From Gymnopilus junonius (taxonomy: Eukaryota; Basidiomycota; Agaricomycetes; Agaricales; Galerinaceae): a stretch of DNA of 31,579 nt. Below the pieces are notes generated by a model. That model had not been told where the DNA came from, did not search any database, and saw only the letters and a list, made by a program, of their open reading frames with translations. The stretch lies in the NCBI GenBank assembly GCA_015501075.1, contig JADNYJ010000372.1, forward strand, positions 1 to 31,579. The letters run 5' to 3'. Made by a program: the position numbers and the translations under genes. Below are positions 10,504-21,466 of the stretch, in pieces; the stretch's first letter is position 1, and every line of letters starts with the position of its first letter.

Positions 10504-11788
10504 TGTGGTTTGATTTTCCTTTTCTCTGGACGACGAGTCGAGTGAGAAGATCCGATCTCACGAATATGAACTTAGGAGAAGGGTTGAACAAGGTAGTACG
10601 TAGGTGCTATGTTATATACCAGAATCCTGAAGGGCGGATGTTTGAGCCTGAGGGGGGGACCTTAGCTAAGATTCCTAGACCACGCCACGGCATGATACAG
10701 AGACAGAGACAGAGACAAGTGTATGACTTGCAATTGGAGATTTATATCCTCGGGAAGAGCAGTATCGAGCGAATGTCTCGTATGTACTCTATTAGATATA
10801 TAATCCATGATACCCTCCCAGTCGCCTGACTCTACTCAAGTATAGAAACGGGACCGACTGACGGTGACCAGGACAGGGGACAGGATTCAGATTCCTCAGA
10901 GCTTGGAGCCTGGGGGGTATACTTATGGGATGCACCTGTGAGATGGGGGGTTGCAGTGACGTTGAGCGTTGGGCGCTTATCATAAGCTAACAAGGAGATC
11001 CTGGAGCCAAGTGTCCGGTATCATGGTGGATGGCTAATGCCAATGACCACCTGGATGCATCGTGTTTCGAAAGTATTTACTTCATCCAATGCGCAACATC
11101 AACGACTCTCATTGCTTGCTGTGGTTATTCACTCAACGCCCAAGGGATGGGGCCTGGGGTTGTGGGGATAATTATCAAAAGTGACGATCACTCATGAGAA
11201 ATACATACTTTCCTCAGTTCTCCTCCTTGACCTGGCAAAGAGGAAGAACCTAACATCAACACATAGAAAGAAATGAGAAAATGAGAACGGAGAGAATTAC
11301 ATGTAGGTTAAGGCAGTTGTTCGAGAATGAATTGAAAACGGATGATAATGCAAGAAAGGTAAGAGAGAAACCAAATCTGAAATGAGCTATCTGATACAAA
11401 TATGATATGATACGCACATGTCGCATTTGGGCGTGAGGAAGAGGGATGAAAATGAAAGAATGAAGTGTGAAGTATGTGAATAGTGAAGACGAAAATTGTC
11501 CATGGAGGTACCATGCATCGTGAGAGCTGAACTAAACTTACAGGACCTGAAAGAAACTTTACCACCCCGAAAAGAAAATAAAAGAAAAGGGAAAAGGAAA
11601 GAAACATAGGGGGAAAGAGAAATGAGAAAAACAGCGCGAGCAACCCGGCTTAGACGGAGCAAAAGACTAGGTAAAGCAAGAAGAAAGGGTAAAAGATACA
11701 TATATACGGTCAGACCAAAAAAAGAAGAAAAAAACATAAGAGAAAAATAAAGCGGCCCAGCAAAAGACCAGGCAGGCTCAGCTCAGGC
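10504..11788. other. Intergenic, purine-rich right half
   Basis: Between the dehydrogenase start and the SH3 gene's stop, both on minus. It holds a short CAGAGA repeat and, from about 11540 to 11760, a strongly purine-rich plus strand (pyrimidine-rich as transcribed from minus), probably the SH3 gene's 3' UTR. No gene was recognised. Confidence 0.4.
10697..10717. repeat. ACAGAG microsatellite
   Basis: About 3.5 uninterrupted copies of the hexamer ACAGAG in intergenic DNA upstream of the dehydrogenase. Confidence 0.6.
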
Positions 11789-14197
11789 TCAAGCAGAAGT
11801 AGCATCCGCCGCACCGACGCCCAACCCCTCCTGCTCATCCTCCCAATCCAACCTCACTGGTTCCAAATAGCTCTCCGGCACCAACGCATGCTTCGGAGCC
11901 GCCCCCGAAGCCGCATTCCCATTCCCATTCCCATTCGCCGCCACTAGCTCACTCGTCCCTTTCTCATCAATCACCACCGCCCAACCCACGCCTCCCCCGC
12001 GCCCGACGACATGCACGAGCTGGTCTTCCTCTAACCGCATCTCGGCCGTCCCTTCCGGTTCGAAAGCGTACAAGGCGCGGTATAACCCTGGGTAGAGAAT
12101 ATCTTCCTCCTCCTCCCCGTCTTCACCTTCACCTTCACCTTCCAAGGCGGAGGCGGGGTCGTACTCCTCCTCGTACCCTTCAGAGGTATAATACCCTCCT
12201 TCGCCTTCGCTTCCTTCGAGAAAGTTAATGTCCATCTCACTTCGGCTGGGATATGCTCCGCCTGCTTTACTATCCCGCTCTATAATATCAGCAGCAGTAG
12301 CACCGTACCCGCCCGCACCCGTACCCCAAGCTCTAAACACGCCTCCAGCCCCCATCCCCATCCCCATCCCCATTCCTAAACCTAACCTCCCCAACCCAAT
12401 CCGGAACCCATCCAACTGACCCCCTCATCCCCATCCTCATCCACCTCGTCATCCCCCTCCCGACTCTCCGCACTCATCTGGCTTAACGTGCGGGGGCCCA
12501 GGCGTCGGTTGAGCCTGACCACTTTATTCGCTTTGGGCACGTCCGGGCCCAGTCCGACGTGTCGTTCGTCGGCGGGAGGGTACGCGTAGTCTCGGATTTT
12601 GATGTACACTTTCGCTGTAGTGGTGGTGATGACGGAGGCCCTTTTCTGCGCTTGGGCTTGGGCTTGGGCTTGAGAGAGTAATGAGGACGAGGGCGTGGCT
12701 GTGGCTGGTGTCACAGGCAAACTGTTCCCGGATCCTGCTGTGGCAGCAGCCGATACCGGTGGTGAGGTGGTGCAGGGCGTAGGGGTAGGTGTAAGTGCCG
12801 AATTAGCATTAGCATTCGAATTCGAATTCGAAGTTGAGATTGAGGTCAGAGCAAACACCAAATTATGCGGAGACGGCAAAGGGGGGACGAGCTGGTTCCC
12901 TCCTATCGACTGTCTATTCGCATTGGGCTGAATCACAGGGGACCCACGCGCAGATGATCCTGTGCTCGTGCCCGCGTTCCCAGTGGTGTTGTTCGCGTTA
13001 GCATTTGCATTATTCTTCCTCACAGAATTCGCCCTAGACACAGATGTACTCGGCGGTCTCGAACTCCTCGACCTCGCCGAGCTAGTCGAGTACGCCTTGG
13101 ACACCCTTCGCGAGATGGGCGAGGGCGGCGCGGGGCGGTTGGAGAATAGGGAGGGGTCGGCATTGGTGGTGGATATGGCTGATAAGGCGCTGGAGGGCGG
13201 TCGGCTCCGGGATTTGCTGGTGCTGGTGCTTTCCGCAGCACTGCTGAATGCTGAACCGGAGGATTGCTCTCCACCGGTGAGAGTGGATTGGTCCAGGTCG
13301 GGGATGATAATTTTGGAGAGAGGCAGTTCGGGGGGTTCTGCTGCTGCTGCTGCTGCTGTTGCTGCGGGTGCGGGTACGACAGGTGACTCTGTTGATGATG
13401 ATGAAGTTGAAGCTAAGGCTGAAGCTGATGCTTGGACAGATTCTGGAGGTAGGGAAGACGACTGTTTCGTAGGTGTCGTCGTTGATGATGATCCTTCCCT
13501 CGCATGTGCAGAAGGTGCTGGTAACCAAGGAGGATCCAGCATGGCAGCGTTATCACCCTCTGAGACAGGAGGCGGGGAAGGATGCCGCTGGATACTATAG
13601 GAAGTAGGTGTCACAGGCGACACTAGACTGGGAGAAGCAGGTATAGGTAGGGTGCTGGCGCTACTATTTGTCGAGTGCTCAGTCGCCCCGTTTGTGTGCG
13701 CGTATGGGACCTGCAGACCATTCAGCGACGCCCGCTGCTGCTGAGAGGCGGAAGAAGGCAAAGACGAAGAGGTAGGTCGAGATTTAGTCTTCTCAGCACC
13801 CGCCACATCGGTTCCGTCGCACTGGCGAGCTAGCAATGACGCATCCCCATTATGTGGATCGGATGGTGAAGACAACAGCGGACGATGCGGGGAAGGTTGG
13901 GGATTACTCGATTTCCGACCACCACTTCCGCTGCGCGCGGGTGGAGCCGGCTTAACGGCGAACTCGTGTGCGCCCGGGGTCGGAGGCGGCAGGAACGACG
14001 AGGACGGCGAGGGGAATGGGGAGGTGGATGCGCTTCCTTCGAGGGATATTGAGAGGCGCGAGGCTGCGGAGAGAGGGGAGGAGGCAAGTGTTAGTATTCG
14101 TTATTTTTAGACAGGTTTTTTGGGAGAGTAAAGGGTGGGGGGAGAAACGTAAGAGAGGTGTTGCGTAATTACGCAAAAGGTGAGCAAATTCCGACAT
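11789..14197 (-). CDS. SH3-domain adaptor, Nbp2/Skb5-like, one frameshift
   Basis: Predicted scaffold of about 766 residues. Exon 1 is 14173-14197 (MSEFAHLL), then a 109-nt intron with a perfect TACTAAC branch point, then exon 2 14063-11789. The first two thirds is low-complexity Ser/Thr/Pro/Ala/Asn, followed by a conserved block (VYIKIRDYAYPPADERHVGL) and an acidic segment. The C-terminal SH3 domain reads RALYAFEPEGTAEMRLEEDQ, then GVGWAVV and ALVPESYLEPV. This resembles yeast Nbp2 and fission-yeast Skb5, which link kinases or phosphatases in stress and cell-wall signalling; the family link is inferred. The frame must change once between about 12382 and 12425, in a G-rich run (as if one base were missing), where no intron fits. 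The start is chosen by splice phase; an upstream in-frame ATG exists. Confidence 0.75.
11914..11935. repeat. CATTCC repeat inside SH3 gene
   Basis: Three to four copies of CATTCC (GGGAAT on the coding strand) encode a Gly-Asn run inserted within the SH3 region, before the conserved ALVPESYLEP. Confidence 0.7.
12351..12376. repeat. CCCCAT repeat inside SH3 gene
   Basis: About four copies of the hexamer (GGGATG on the coding strand) encode a Met-Gly run directly beside the suspected frameshift. Such tracts slip easily in replication and in sequencing. Confidence 0.7.
13338..13358. repeat. CTG triplet repeat, poly-Ala coding
   Basis: Seven CTG units, read as GCA/GCN on the minus strand, give an alanine run in the low-complexity half of the SH3 adaptor. 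Confidence 0.7.
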
Positions 14198-17100
14198 AGG
14201 TTCCTCCCTTCCAATGAAACAGAAGTGTCGCAGAGGCATATGATATCGTCCAAGCCCCCTCCGGGTACCTTGCAACACGGATGTCATCCCAATAGTGACC
14301 GACCATCCACGCAGACAAAAACTAATCCTCATAATCCAACCCTCCAACCTCCAAGCATCATGCCACTCCAAGGGCAATGCGTCTGCCTGATGATCCTATC
14401 GATGCCTCACGAACAAAATCTGCTCACCTGGAGGTTCGGTGTACACCGCAGAGGCCATGGCAGATCCTGTTTTTCGTCTCTTCCAGAGCACGGTGCTCAA
14501 GTTCCAGATGGTATGAATCAAAGATGCCAGACCCGTTGGATGAATGTTTGTGGGGGTGAAATCCCGTGGGTAGGATTCCGCGCCAGAAAAAGAACAAGGG
14601 GGCAAGGCTAGTGTATTAAGATCCGTTTGGATTCCAGAGATATTTTTTCCTCGAATTTATTGTGAGGATCCAGAGGCAATGGGAGAGGTGAACAACGGTA
14701 TTGGGTATTGCAAGGGCGTATGTACGTGAGTGATAATGAAGAGGCAATCAAAGGATGTGCGAAAAGAATTAACGGGATATCCTTTCACGCCCGTTGTCAT
14801 GGTGATCAGTCGCCGGTTTCATTTGTCCTTGTGTGTTTTCGGTGGCGTCGGTCTCTCAATTCCAGTTCCTCCGCTTGCGCTTTGCCAGCTTTGCTTGGTC
14901 TTCAGGGGTTTACTTCGTCTTACGGTCCTCATCCACATCCTCTATTCTTCCTTTCTTTAAATCCAGTCTATACTCTCCCCCAGATTATCTGTTTCCCATA
15001 GGCTCGACAGAATTGAAATTCGGAACAGTCATCCGAGTATACACGTTGCAGCATCTTGAAACGCGGAGACACCTCCTCATGGCCTAATTGCGGTTGTATA
15101 AGCAAGGAATCAAAAACTATAGGACACCACACCATGATCACCCCGCGCCGGCGCTCAAGCCTATTATTTTCCGATGGGGTTGAGCTGACCAGCCCTTCAT
15201 GATACCTTGACCATGGTTGAGTGCCATTCTTGTTTTTCATTTTTTTTTAAATGTCACTAGTTGAGTGTCCATTCTTCATATATATATTAAGCGTTTAGAC
15301 TTGGCTTTTACCGATATATTCTATCCATCGCAGCTCCACAGAATCCAGGACAACTTGCACGGGCGATACATCCCACTCAGTGATGCAACGACCAGCCGTC
15401 ACCAGCGACGTCACCTTGATTGACTTCAAGCCTCTTCATTCTCCTAGACCCGGTCTCGACTTTATCAGGGAATGAATATCAATATTTATTATTAATAATA
15501 AGTATGCAGGTAAGCAAATGATCCCACATCTATTTCCTATCAGCCACTTATTTAATACTGGTGTGGACAACATTGAAGGATCCGTCTATCCATGCGAAAG
15601 ACCTGTTCGTTTCCCCTGCGTATCGCACCTGCAGCGGGACACTCGCGATTCTTATATGAGCCTACCAAACCTGGACCGTGACTTTACGGGCTTGGGATAA
15701 TATTGTTATCCATCTATACTCAGCACTTGGTAATTCATCACTTCTCAACCAAGTCCCCAAATCGCAAAGGGAGCTGGAACCCACGTCTCTTCCGGCTCCC
15801 CTGGCTGGGTCTACGTACGCATGTCGGGATTGGTCCTGAGGATCTTCAGGCTGACTCCGAGGGTCTTGAGGCTCTCATGTTGTCGTATCGCATTGCAGTC
15901 TTATCGCTGGGCACCAACTTTTCCTTTCTTTCTTGGTAATTGCCTGTATGTTCCCCCTGACTTTGATCGCTTTTTCGTCTCAACGTCTCGGTGTCTCGAG
16001 CATGCTCTATTCAATTTCAATAGAGAATAACTCGACCCATATCTCTCTTCCATCTCTTCTGCACAGCTACAGCTTAGACGCGCAACGACTAGTGACTCCT
16101 ATACAACCCCCTCCTTCCACATCAGACTCATCAGACCATGAACTGGACCCAGTAACGTCGTTGCAACTCGCAGGCTTGCGAATCGGGATCAATGGGTCTG
16201 ATGCTAAGAGGGAACCTTGTGGGAAGTCATGGCTTGCATTTTCTCCATTTCACCTAGGACGAGTGGGTTGTTCACATGCTTTTTTCGACGTTGATCTCAT
16301 CTCGACATACTGCGATTACGTACATATAAATGGACAGGAAAGCGCGCGTTTCCTTTATCTCATTCTTTGTGGGTGTTGCGATGCTTGCGGAAGGAATACT
16401 GCTTCTTCGATTATCTGGTGTCCAATTGGGCTATTTTGGTTTGGTTCTTTACACCTGATATAGCCCAAGGACAAGGACGTGGTATGGACCTGGGCGTGTA
16501 ATGAGTCCTCTGAGGCCCTCATCCTCATTCATGATACATGCGTTGTTCAGGTCCTGAACATTGCTGTGCTTGAGCGAGCAATGGGTTGGATAATGTTATC
16601 ATCAGTACTAATACTAGGATCAGGAACTGAAAGGATTGTCTCGAGCTGAAAAAAGCGTCTCTGATTTTGACTTGGAGACACGATGATTGTATTTTTGTTT
16701 TGTATTGGTGCAGAGAGTGCACGAGTTACCTGGCCGTTTCATGATGTCTTCGATGAGGACTATGCCTTTGCGCTAGCGGGCTTCATTTCTTCTCCGTCAT
16801 TCCTTCTTGTGCTTGCATTTCTAAACTGCTGTACCTATCGTGCGGGTTTATGGTTCTCGTTTATCTGGTTCCAGATTCAAATTCGCTCCAAACTTGCTCC
16901 GAATGCATCATGTATCAAGCTGATGGGAAGTCCCAAAAGGTGTTTTACTATCACCGCCCAAAGAAATACTATATCCGGTAATTTTGGGCTCTCAGGGATC
17001 AGATTCGTGATTGGTCTCTCCGAACATCGAGGGATTGGTGCCAATCCCATTCGTGACTGACATCGTGTATTTTTAGACCTTAGAGTGCCCACTCTATCAT

Positions 17101-17653
17101 GACGCCAGATGGACAGGGAAGATCCTTTTTACCGCTTGGAAATTGGAAGATGCTCCTGGCGATGGAGTAGGCCTAGGGTGTGTGACGTGCGTAAGCTCCT
17201 CCCTCCTCCTTGCGTCTTCCAGGACTTCAGTCCGGAGTTAACGAGTCCCCATCACGTCAGGCAAATTATACATGACCATGTTCCTCATTCGGATTACCCT
17301 CCTCAAACCGGTAAATTGTGCACTGGCGGGGGGAATAAAGTTCGTTGCTATTCATTTCAAATCCCAGTATCACCGGTCATGAGGCGTTCGATCGATAAGG
17401 AACCCCCCCAAACAGTATCCGACACATGGAAATTCAAAACACGCGTTCGTTCGTTGATGCTGTGAAATTTTTTTGCTTCACTTATTTGCTCCTTGGCGTC
17501 TAGATTGGATCCCGCCTGTATTCCTTTCCTTTCCTTTCCCTTCCCCTTCCACCACCCTTGGGAAGAGTCGCCGTTTCCCTTCTTCTATCCAATCTATCGC
17601 TCCATCCTCACCACTCCTCTGTACTCAACAGCACCAATCATCCAAATCCATCC
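14198..17653. other. 3.4-kb gene-poor region between divergent genes
   Basis: Separates the SH3 gene (minus) from the first tandem HMG gene (plus). Open frames at 15933-16463 and 16683-17060 show no family motif, no convincing start context and no splice structure. A near-duplicated word (GTTGAGTG[T]CCATTCTT) occurs near 15215 and 15260, and a perfect hairpin lies at 17031-17048. A pyrimidine tract around 17520-17550 precedes the HMG gene and is probably its leader. A non-coding transcript cannot be excluded. Confidence 0.4.
17031..17048. repeat. Perfect inverted repeat GGGATTGG-TG-CCAATCCC
   Basis: Eight-base arms with a two-base spacer, containing ATTGG/CCAAT on both strands. It could be a paired CCAAT-type site or chance; it lies about 600 bases upstream of the HMG gene. 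Confidence 0.4.
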
Positions 17654-18682
17654 ATGGCACCCACCAGAAACCAAACCCCCAACCCCCCACGTGCGCCTAA
17701 TAAATGGCTTTGCTTCTGCGCAGAATTTTCTACTCGATACATGACTGCGAAACAGAACGCAGCCATGACCATGAACCCCGAACAGTACCGCAAGATGGCG
17801 GAACAGCTCCCTTCCGTCGCCAAGCTTGCTTCTAAGGCTTGGTGGCGAGGTGGCGAGCCCCTTCATCGCTATTGGGAGGAGGTGGCGCGACGACGGAAGA
17901 TTCAGCATCGTCAGAGCTATCCGAATTATACGTACCAACCAAGGAGAAATATACTCATGAGGCAGCGCCCTCGGACTCCAACTCCAACTCCAATTCGGAC
18001 TCCATCTCCAACCCCTGCGCCTGCGCCTGCTCCTGCTCTTGGTGATATGGGCAATGGTGATTCCAGTGAAGCGAGAACATCCGGTCCCTCTGGCTTCCGT
18101 CTCATCAAATCCTGTGGTAAGTATGCACTCTGATTCCAAGTCGACCTCCTGACGTAAATGGTAGGTTACGTGGCTGGAGGCGGCGCCATGGATGTCGAAC
18201 GAGAAGATAGATCGCCACCAGCTGGTAGCTGTGAGTGCCCACCTCTCAATTCATGCTCGAAAATTTGATCATAATGGCTGCTTGCTTACATAGCTCAAGG
18301 CGAGATCATAGACTTGACGCACGATGACGACGACGACGGCAAGCATGTCGATGTTATTGAAGGTAAGTTCGAATTCCGCATTTCAGGCCATGTTTCAAGG
18401 ACCTCGTGCAACCATAGTTGCTTCTGAATCTCCAGTAAATCGACCTCAGAACGCAAACATCACTCGTCAAGCAGATGTCATCGACTTAACTGAAGAAGAA
18501 GACGAAGAAATGTCTGCTGATGGTGAGCGTTTGTTGATTACTTGAAGCCGAGGACCCAAGGACCTAATTGAGCCATTACCATTGTTGTACTAGCTTCTGC
18601 CGAAATCATAGAAGAAATCCAAAGAACGTCGATCGTCCCGCCTCGTCGCACCCGAATTTCCATCGCCGATCTACTTTTGTGA
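17654..18682 (+). CDS. HMG-box protein with two SUMO-interacting motifs
   Basis: Predicted nuclear DNA-binding protein of 257 residues in five exons: 17654-18116, 18165-18230, 18294-18362, 18436-18522, 18594-18682; all introns GT-AG and in phase. The HMG box spans residues about 13-98 (RAPNKWLCF, then LASKAWWRGGEPLHRYWEEV and NYTYQPRRN), with a longer-than-usual first-helix region. A Thr/Pro/Ala-repeat linker follows. Residues 181-191 (IIDLTHDDDDD) and 214-224 (VIDLTEEEDEE) are textbook SUMO-interacting motifs: a hydrophobic IDL core followed by acidic residues. This suggests binding to SUMO or sumoylated partners on chromatin; that is inference from motif rules. The C-terminus is basic then hydrophobic (RRTRISIADLLL). 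First of three tandem HMG genes. Confidence 0.88.
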
Positions 18683-19303
18683 GATTAAGGCCAGATGAAT
18701 GAGTGAAATCGGGAATGAGAGATGGAAAGGAAATTTCGCTAGGTCAGTTTGTCGTCGCTTCAGTTGCTATGCGATTCGACTCTGATTTCCTCACCCACAG
18801 CATTGATACCAGTATTAACATTTATGAAATTTTTCTATGATTGCTCGTCTGTACCACAAATTTACTCTCATTTATGCTAATTTATTCCATCCGAGTTTCG
18901 TCAATCATACATCAAGTTGATGGAGCGTCAAGTTGGATGCCACAGCCTTGCATGCCCAATGGCCCGCAAGGCCATTGTTGGAAGTCGACAAACCTTTGAC
19001 TCAGGCCCACAGAATCCGGATCCACCTTTGGCCCGCCCGCTGCTCCCCGGAAACAAAAAATTGACCTCCTTAGAAGGGCAATAATGACGTATGTAGGCCA
19101 AAACGACGGGCATTCTTGTGATCTCGGGGCCTAATAGCTCGTTTGTTTGATTTTTGTTTACCTTGCCAGAATTGCTTTTAGATCCTGGGCCCTTCTTTCA
19201 CTTTTATTACAATCCCTTTCTTTCTTTCCTCATCACTTGGCCCTCTTAGGGTGCCTCAGACACGCTTACACACACTACATCCTTTTCCAATCCTACTTTT
19301 CCA
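18683..19303. other. Intergenic between tandem HMG genes
   Basis: Contains a perfect stem (CAATGGCC at 18957-18964 and GGCCATTG at 18970-18977) and a CT-rich leader just before the next ATG. No gene was recognised. Confidence 0.4.
18957..18977. repeat. Inverted repeat CAATGGCC-5-GGCCATTG
   Basis: Eight-base perfect arms with a five-base loop (CGCAA), about 330 bases before the second tandem HMG gene. It may be a cis-element or a 3'-end hairpin of the preceding gene. Confidence 0.4.
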
Positions 19304-20545
19304 ATGCCATCTTCCACGAGTGAACGCGTTGAGCCACCACGGCCCCCAAACAAATACATCCTATTCCGGAAGTGGTTTTTGAAAACAGTCGATGAAAATC
19401 AACAAAAGCTTGTCTCAAAGCTTGCCGCCAAGAAGTGGCATAGTGTAGGAAATGACTCGGAGCTCCACCAATATTTCGAAAAGCTCGCCGCCGAACTCAA
19501 ATCCATACATTCAGAAATCTTTCGGGATTACAAGTACAAGCCAAAGAAAAAAGGGAAGAAGAAAAGGACATCCAGGGCCAAGGAAACTTCGAGCGCGACG
19601 CTCAGCGTTCAAGCAGAAAAAGCAGTCTCAAAAAACGAGGGGCATACCGTTGCTGGCCCTTCTAAGGGTATGAATGGTGTCACCGAAAGCAGGGCTGCTC
19701 CTTACTCTCTCGCTCAACGCCCTCAGCGCCCCCCTCGTCCTCATGTTTCACCGCCTCCGATCCCGGGTCCTAGCTCAATGTTTGATACCCCGCCTGCGGA
19801 CGTCGCATTCCAAGTGGAGCCTACATTTCGGCCTCAGCAGGCTCACAATATCAACAATGGCATCGTACCTCACGATGCTTATAACTATATATTGGTACTT
19901 TCTCTCGAGCTTCTTCACTGGCTAATCTGTGTATTCAATACTCTTTTGTAGGTGCCACCGAATACCAACTTTATTCCTGAACACGATTTGACTCCATATA
20001 GTCAACTGGAGCACCAACACCAAGTGAATCCCCAGGTAACGTCCTTCGGGCATTACGCTCCTCGGGATGGATCGTTTACGAGCCAACAGGCCACCACCGT
20101 CAATAATGTGGTCGGAGGTAACTTCTGTAGGGGATATGAGGTTAGTGAGCTATATAAGTCTATGATTACCCTTACCGATGAAATGTCTAGTCGTCGGGGC
20201 TGGCTCTCATGCCTGAGAACCCATCACAAGGCGGTGGCCCAAATTCATTTATTTATACGCCCCCTGTTCCTCAAACTGTAGAGCCTCAGCAATGGAACGG
20301 GAGTTTTGGGAGTGACTATTTACAAGATTTTGAAACCAATTTCAATTTCCAGAACCCAGGTTATCTTACTTATAATGCAAATGAAGGTACATCACTATGG
20401 TAGTCGGGCCCTTAAGATTTTTACTTTTCTCTCCACTGTAGATAATCGGATCCAGTCGCTAATACATTGCATTGTCTTAATGAGCGTGGTACTCTCTGAC
20501 GATTACCCACCGCCTCACCTTCCACCCTGCTTACAGTGCGTATGA
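19304..20545 (+). CDS. HMG-box protein, second of tandem trio
   Basis: Predicted DNA-binding protein of about 359 residues. Exons 19304-19894, 19952-20140, 20191-20386, 20442-20545, in phase. The HMG box is at residues about 12-85: PPRPPNKYILFRKWFLKTVD, then LAAKKWHSVG and DYKYKPKKKGKKKR, whose basic tail may also act as a nuclear localisation signal. The rest is Pro/Gln/Asn-rich, with many Tyr and Phe in exon 3 (SDYLQDFETNFNFQNPGYLT), like an activation region. An optional last intron (20489-20536, GTACTC...TTACAG) would remove 16 residues and keep the same stop, so the C-terminus is uncertain. Box identity is firm; targets are unknown. Confidence 0.85.
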
Positions 20546-21466
20546 ATTCGGATTATTACTTTTTCTCTTTGGATTCTCTCTTTGTATACTTTCCCCTTCC
20601 TTTCATTCCCTGTGTTATGTGTATATCAATCTGTCATTAAGATCTGTTTGCTCTAGGATAGCCAGGTGCATGCCGTAAACCTTATGCTCAAATCACACAG
20701 CAATTTGTCTTCCATTCGAAAGGCACTGATCTGATAAGCTTTGAAGGGATCACCGCCACAGACATTTATTCGCTCGGAAAGCACCGTCTTATTATTGGTT
20801 GCATAAGACCGCCGAAGCCCCGAAGACCGCCAATCATGCCACTGTTCGTGCCCACTGTTCGGGTTATTTTTAGGACTCCTATTGTTACACGCTCACGGGC
20901 TAAATGAAAGGAGAGCTCCCATGAAACCAACGTTCACCCAGCCACCTCAGCATTAGCTGCATTCCAAGTTCTCTGACTCGGGAGAGAGATGCTGTGCGCC
21001 TGCAGAAGAGCATGTGGGACGTATACGCCGCCCATCATGTCAATCGTGACACCGAAGCACATGGTGCAAACTTTCCTCATTGAGTAAATGTCCCCAAATC
21101 GGTCGTTTGCGAGTATTTGGCTACCAGGTGGTTGCCAGCTCCCCGGGTCATAACCACTGATAACGCGCACACAGTGCAACGAACGTGAGAATTGTGGCAA
21201 GGTCCTACAAACATGACTGGCCACGGGTCCTAATTTAGCGCAGAATGTGCTGTTTGTTAAAATTTGCACCCCCTTCGGTTTGATTTCGCATTTCTTTCTT
21301 CCCCTCCATAACTCATTCGCCCCATCCTCTTAATCCACATAGTTCCCCTGTCCTGTCAGGCCCCATACACCTCACACCTTTTATCCTACTACGCGTCTTG
21401 GTTCTCGACGCAAACGCAACTAAACTTTGCAACCCATCGCTACAGCACACTACTCGATTTGCACTC
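20546..21466. other. Intergenic between second and third tandem HMG genes
   Basis: Shows a local direct repeat (CCACTGTTCG twice near 20840-20865). An open frame at 20934-21269 (-) lacks family signals. A CT-rich leader precedes the ATG at 21467. Confidence 0.35.

Noticed and set aside
11308..11737. Phe/Leu/Ser-rich minus-strand frames
   Set aside because: Produced by the pyrimidine-rich tract of a probable 3' UTR, not by coding sequence.
12962..13600. 212-codon plus-strand frame
   Set aside because: Antisense shadow of the low-complexity half of the SH3 gene.
15703..16463. Overlapping plus-strand open frames of up to 176 codons
   Set aside because: No family motif, start context or splice structure; the composition looks like random open sequence.
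16683..17060. Open frame of 125 codons with hydrophobic stretches
   Set aside because: No recognisable domain; it overlaps a perfect hairpin and lacks supporting exons.
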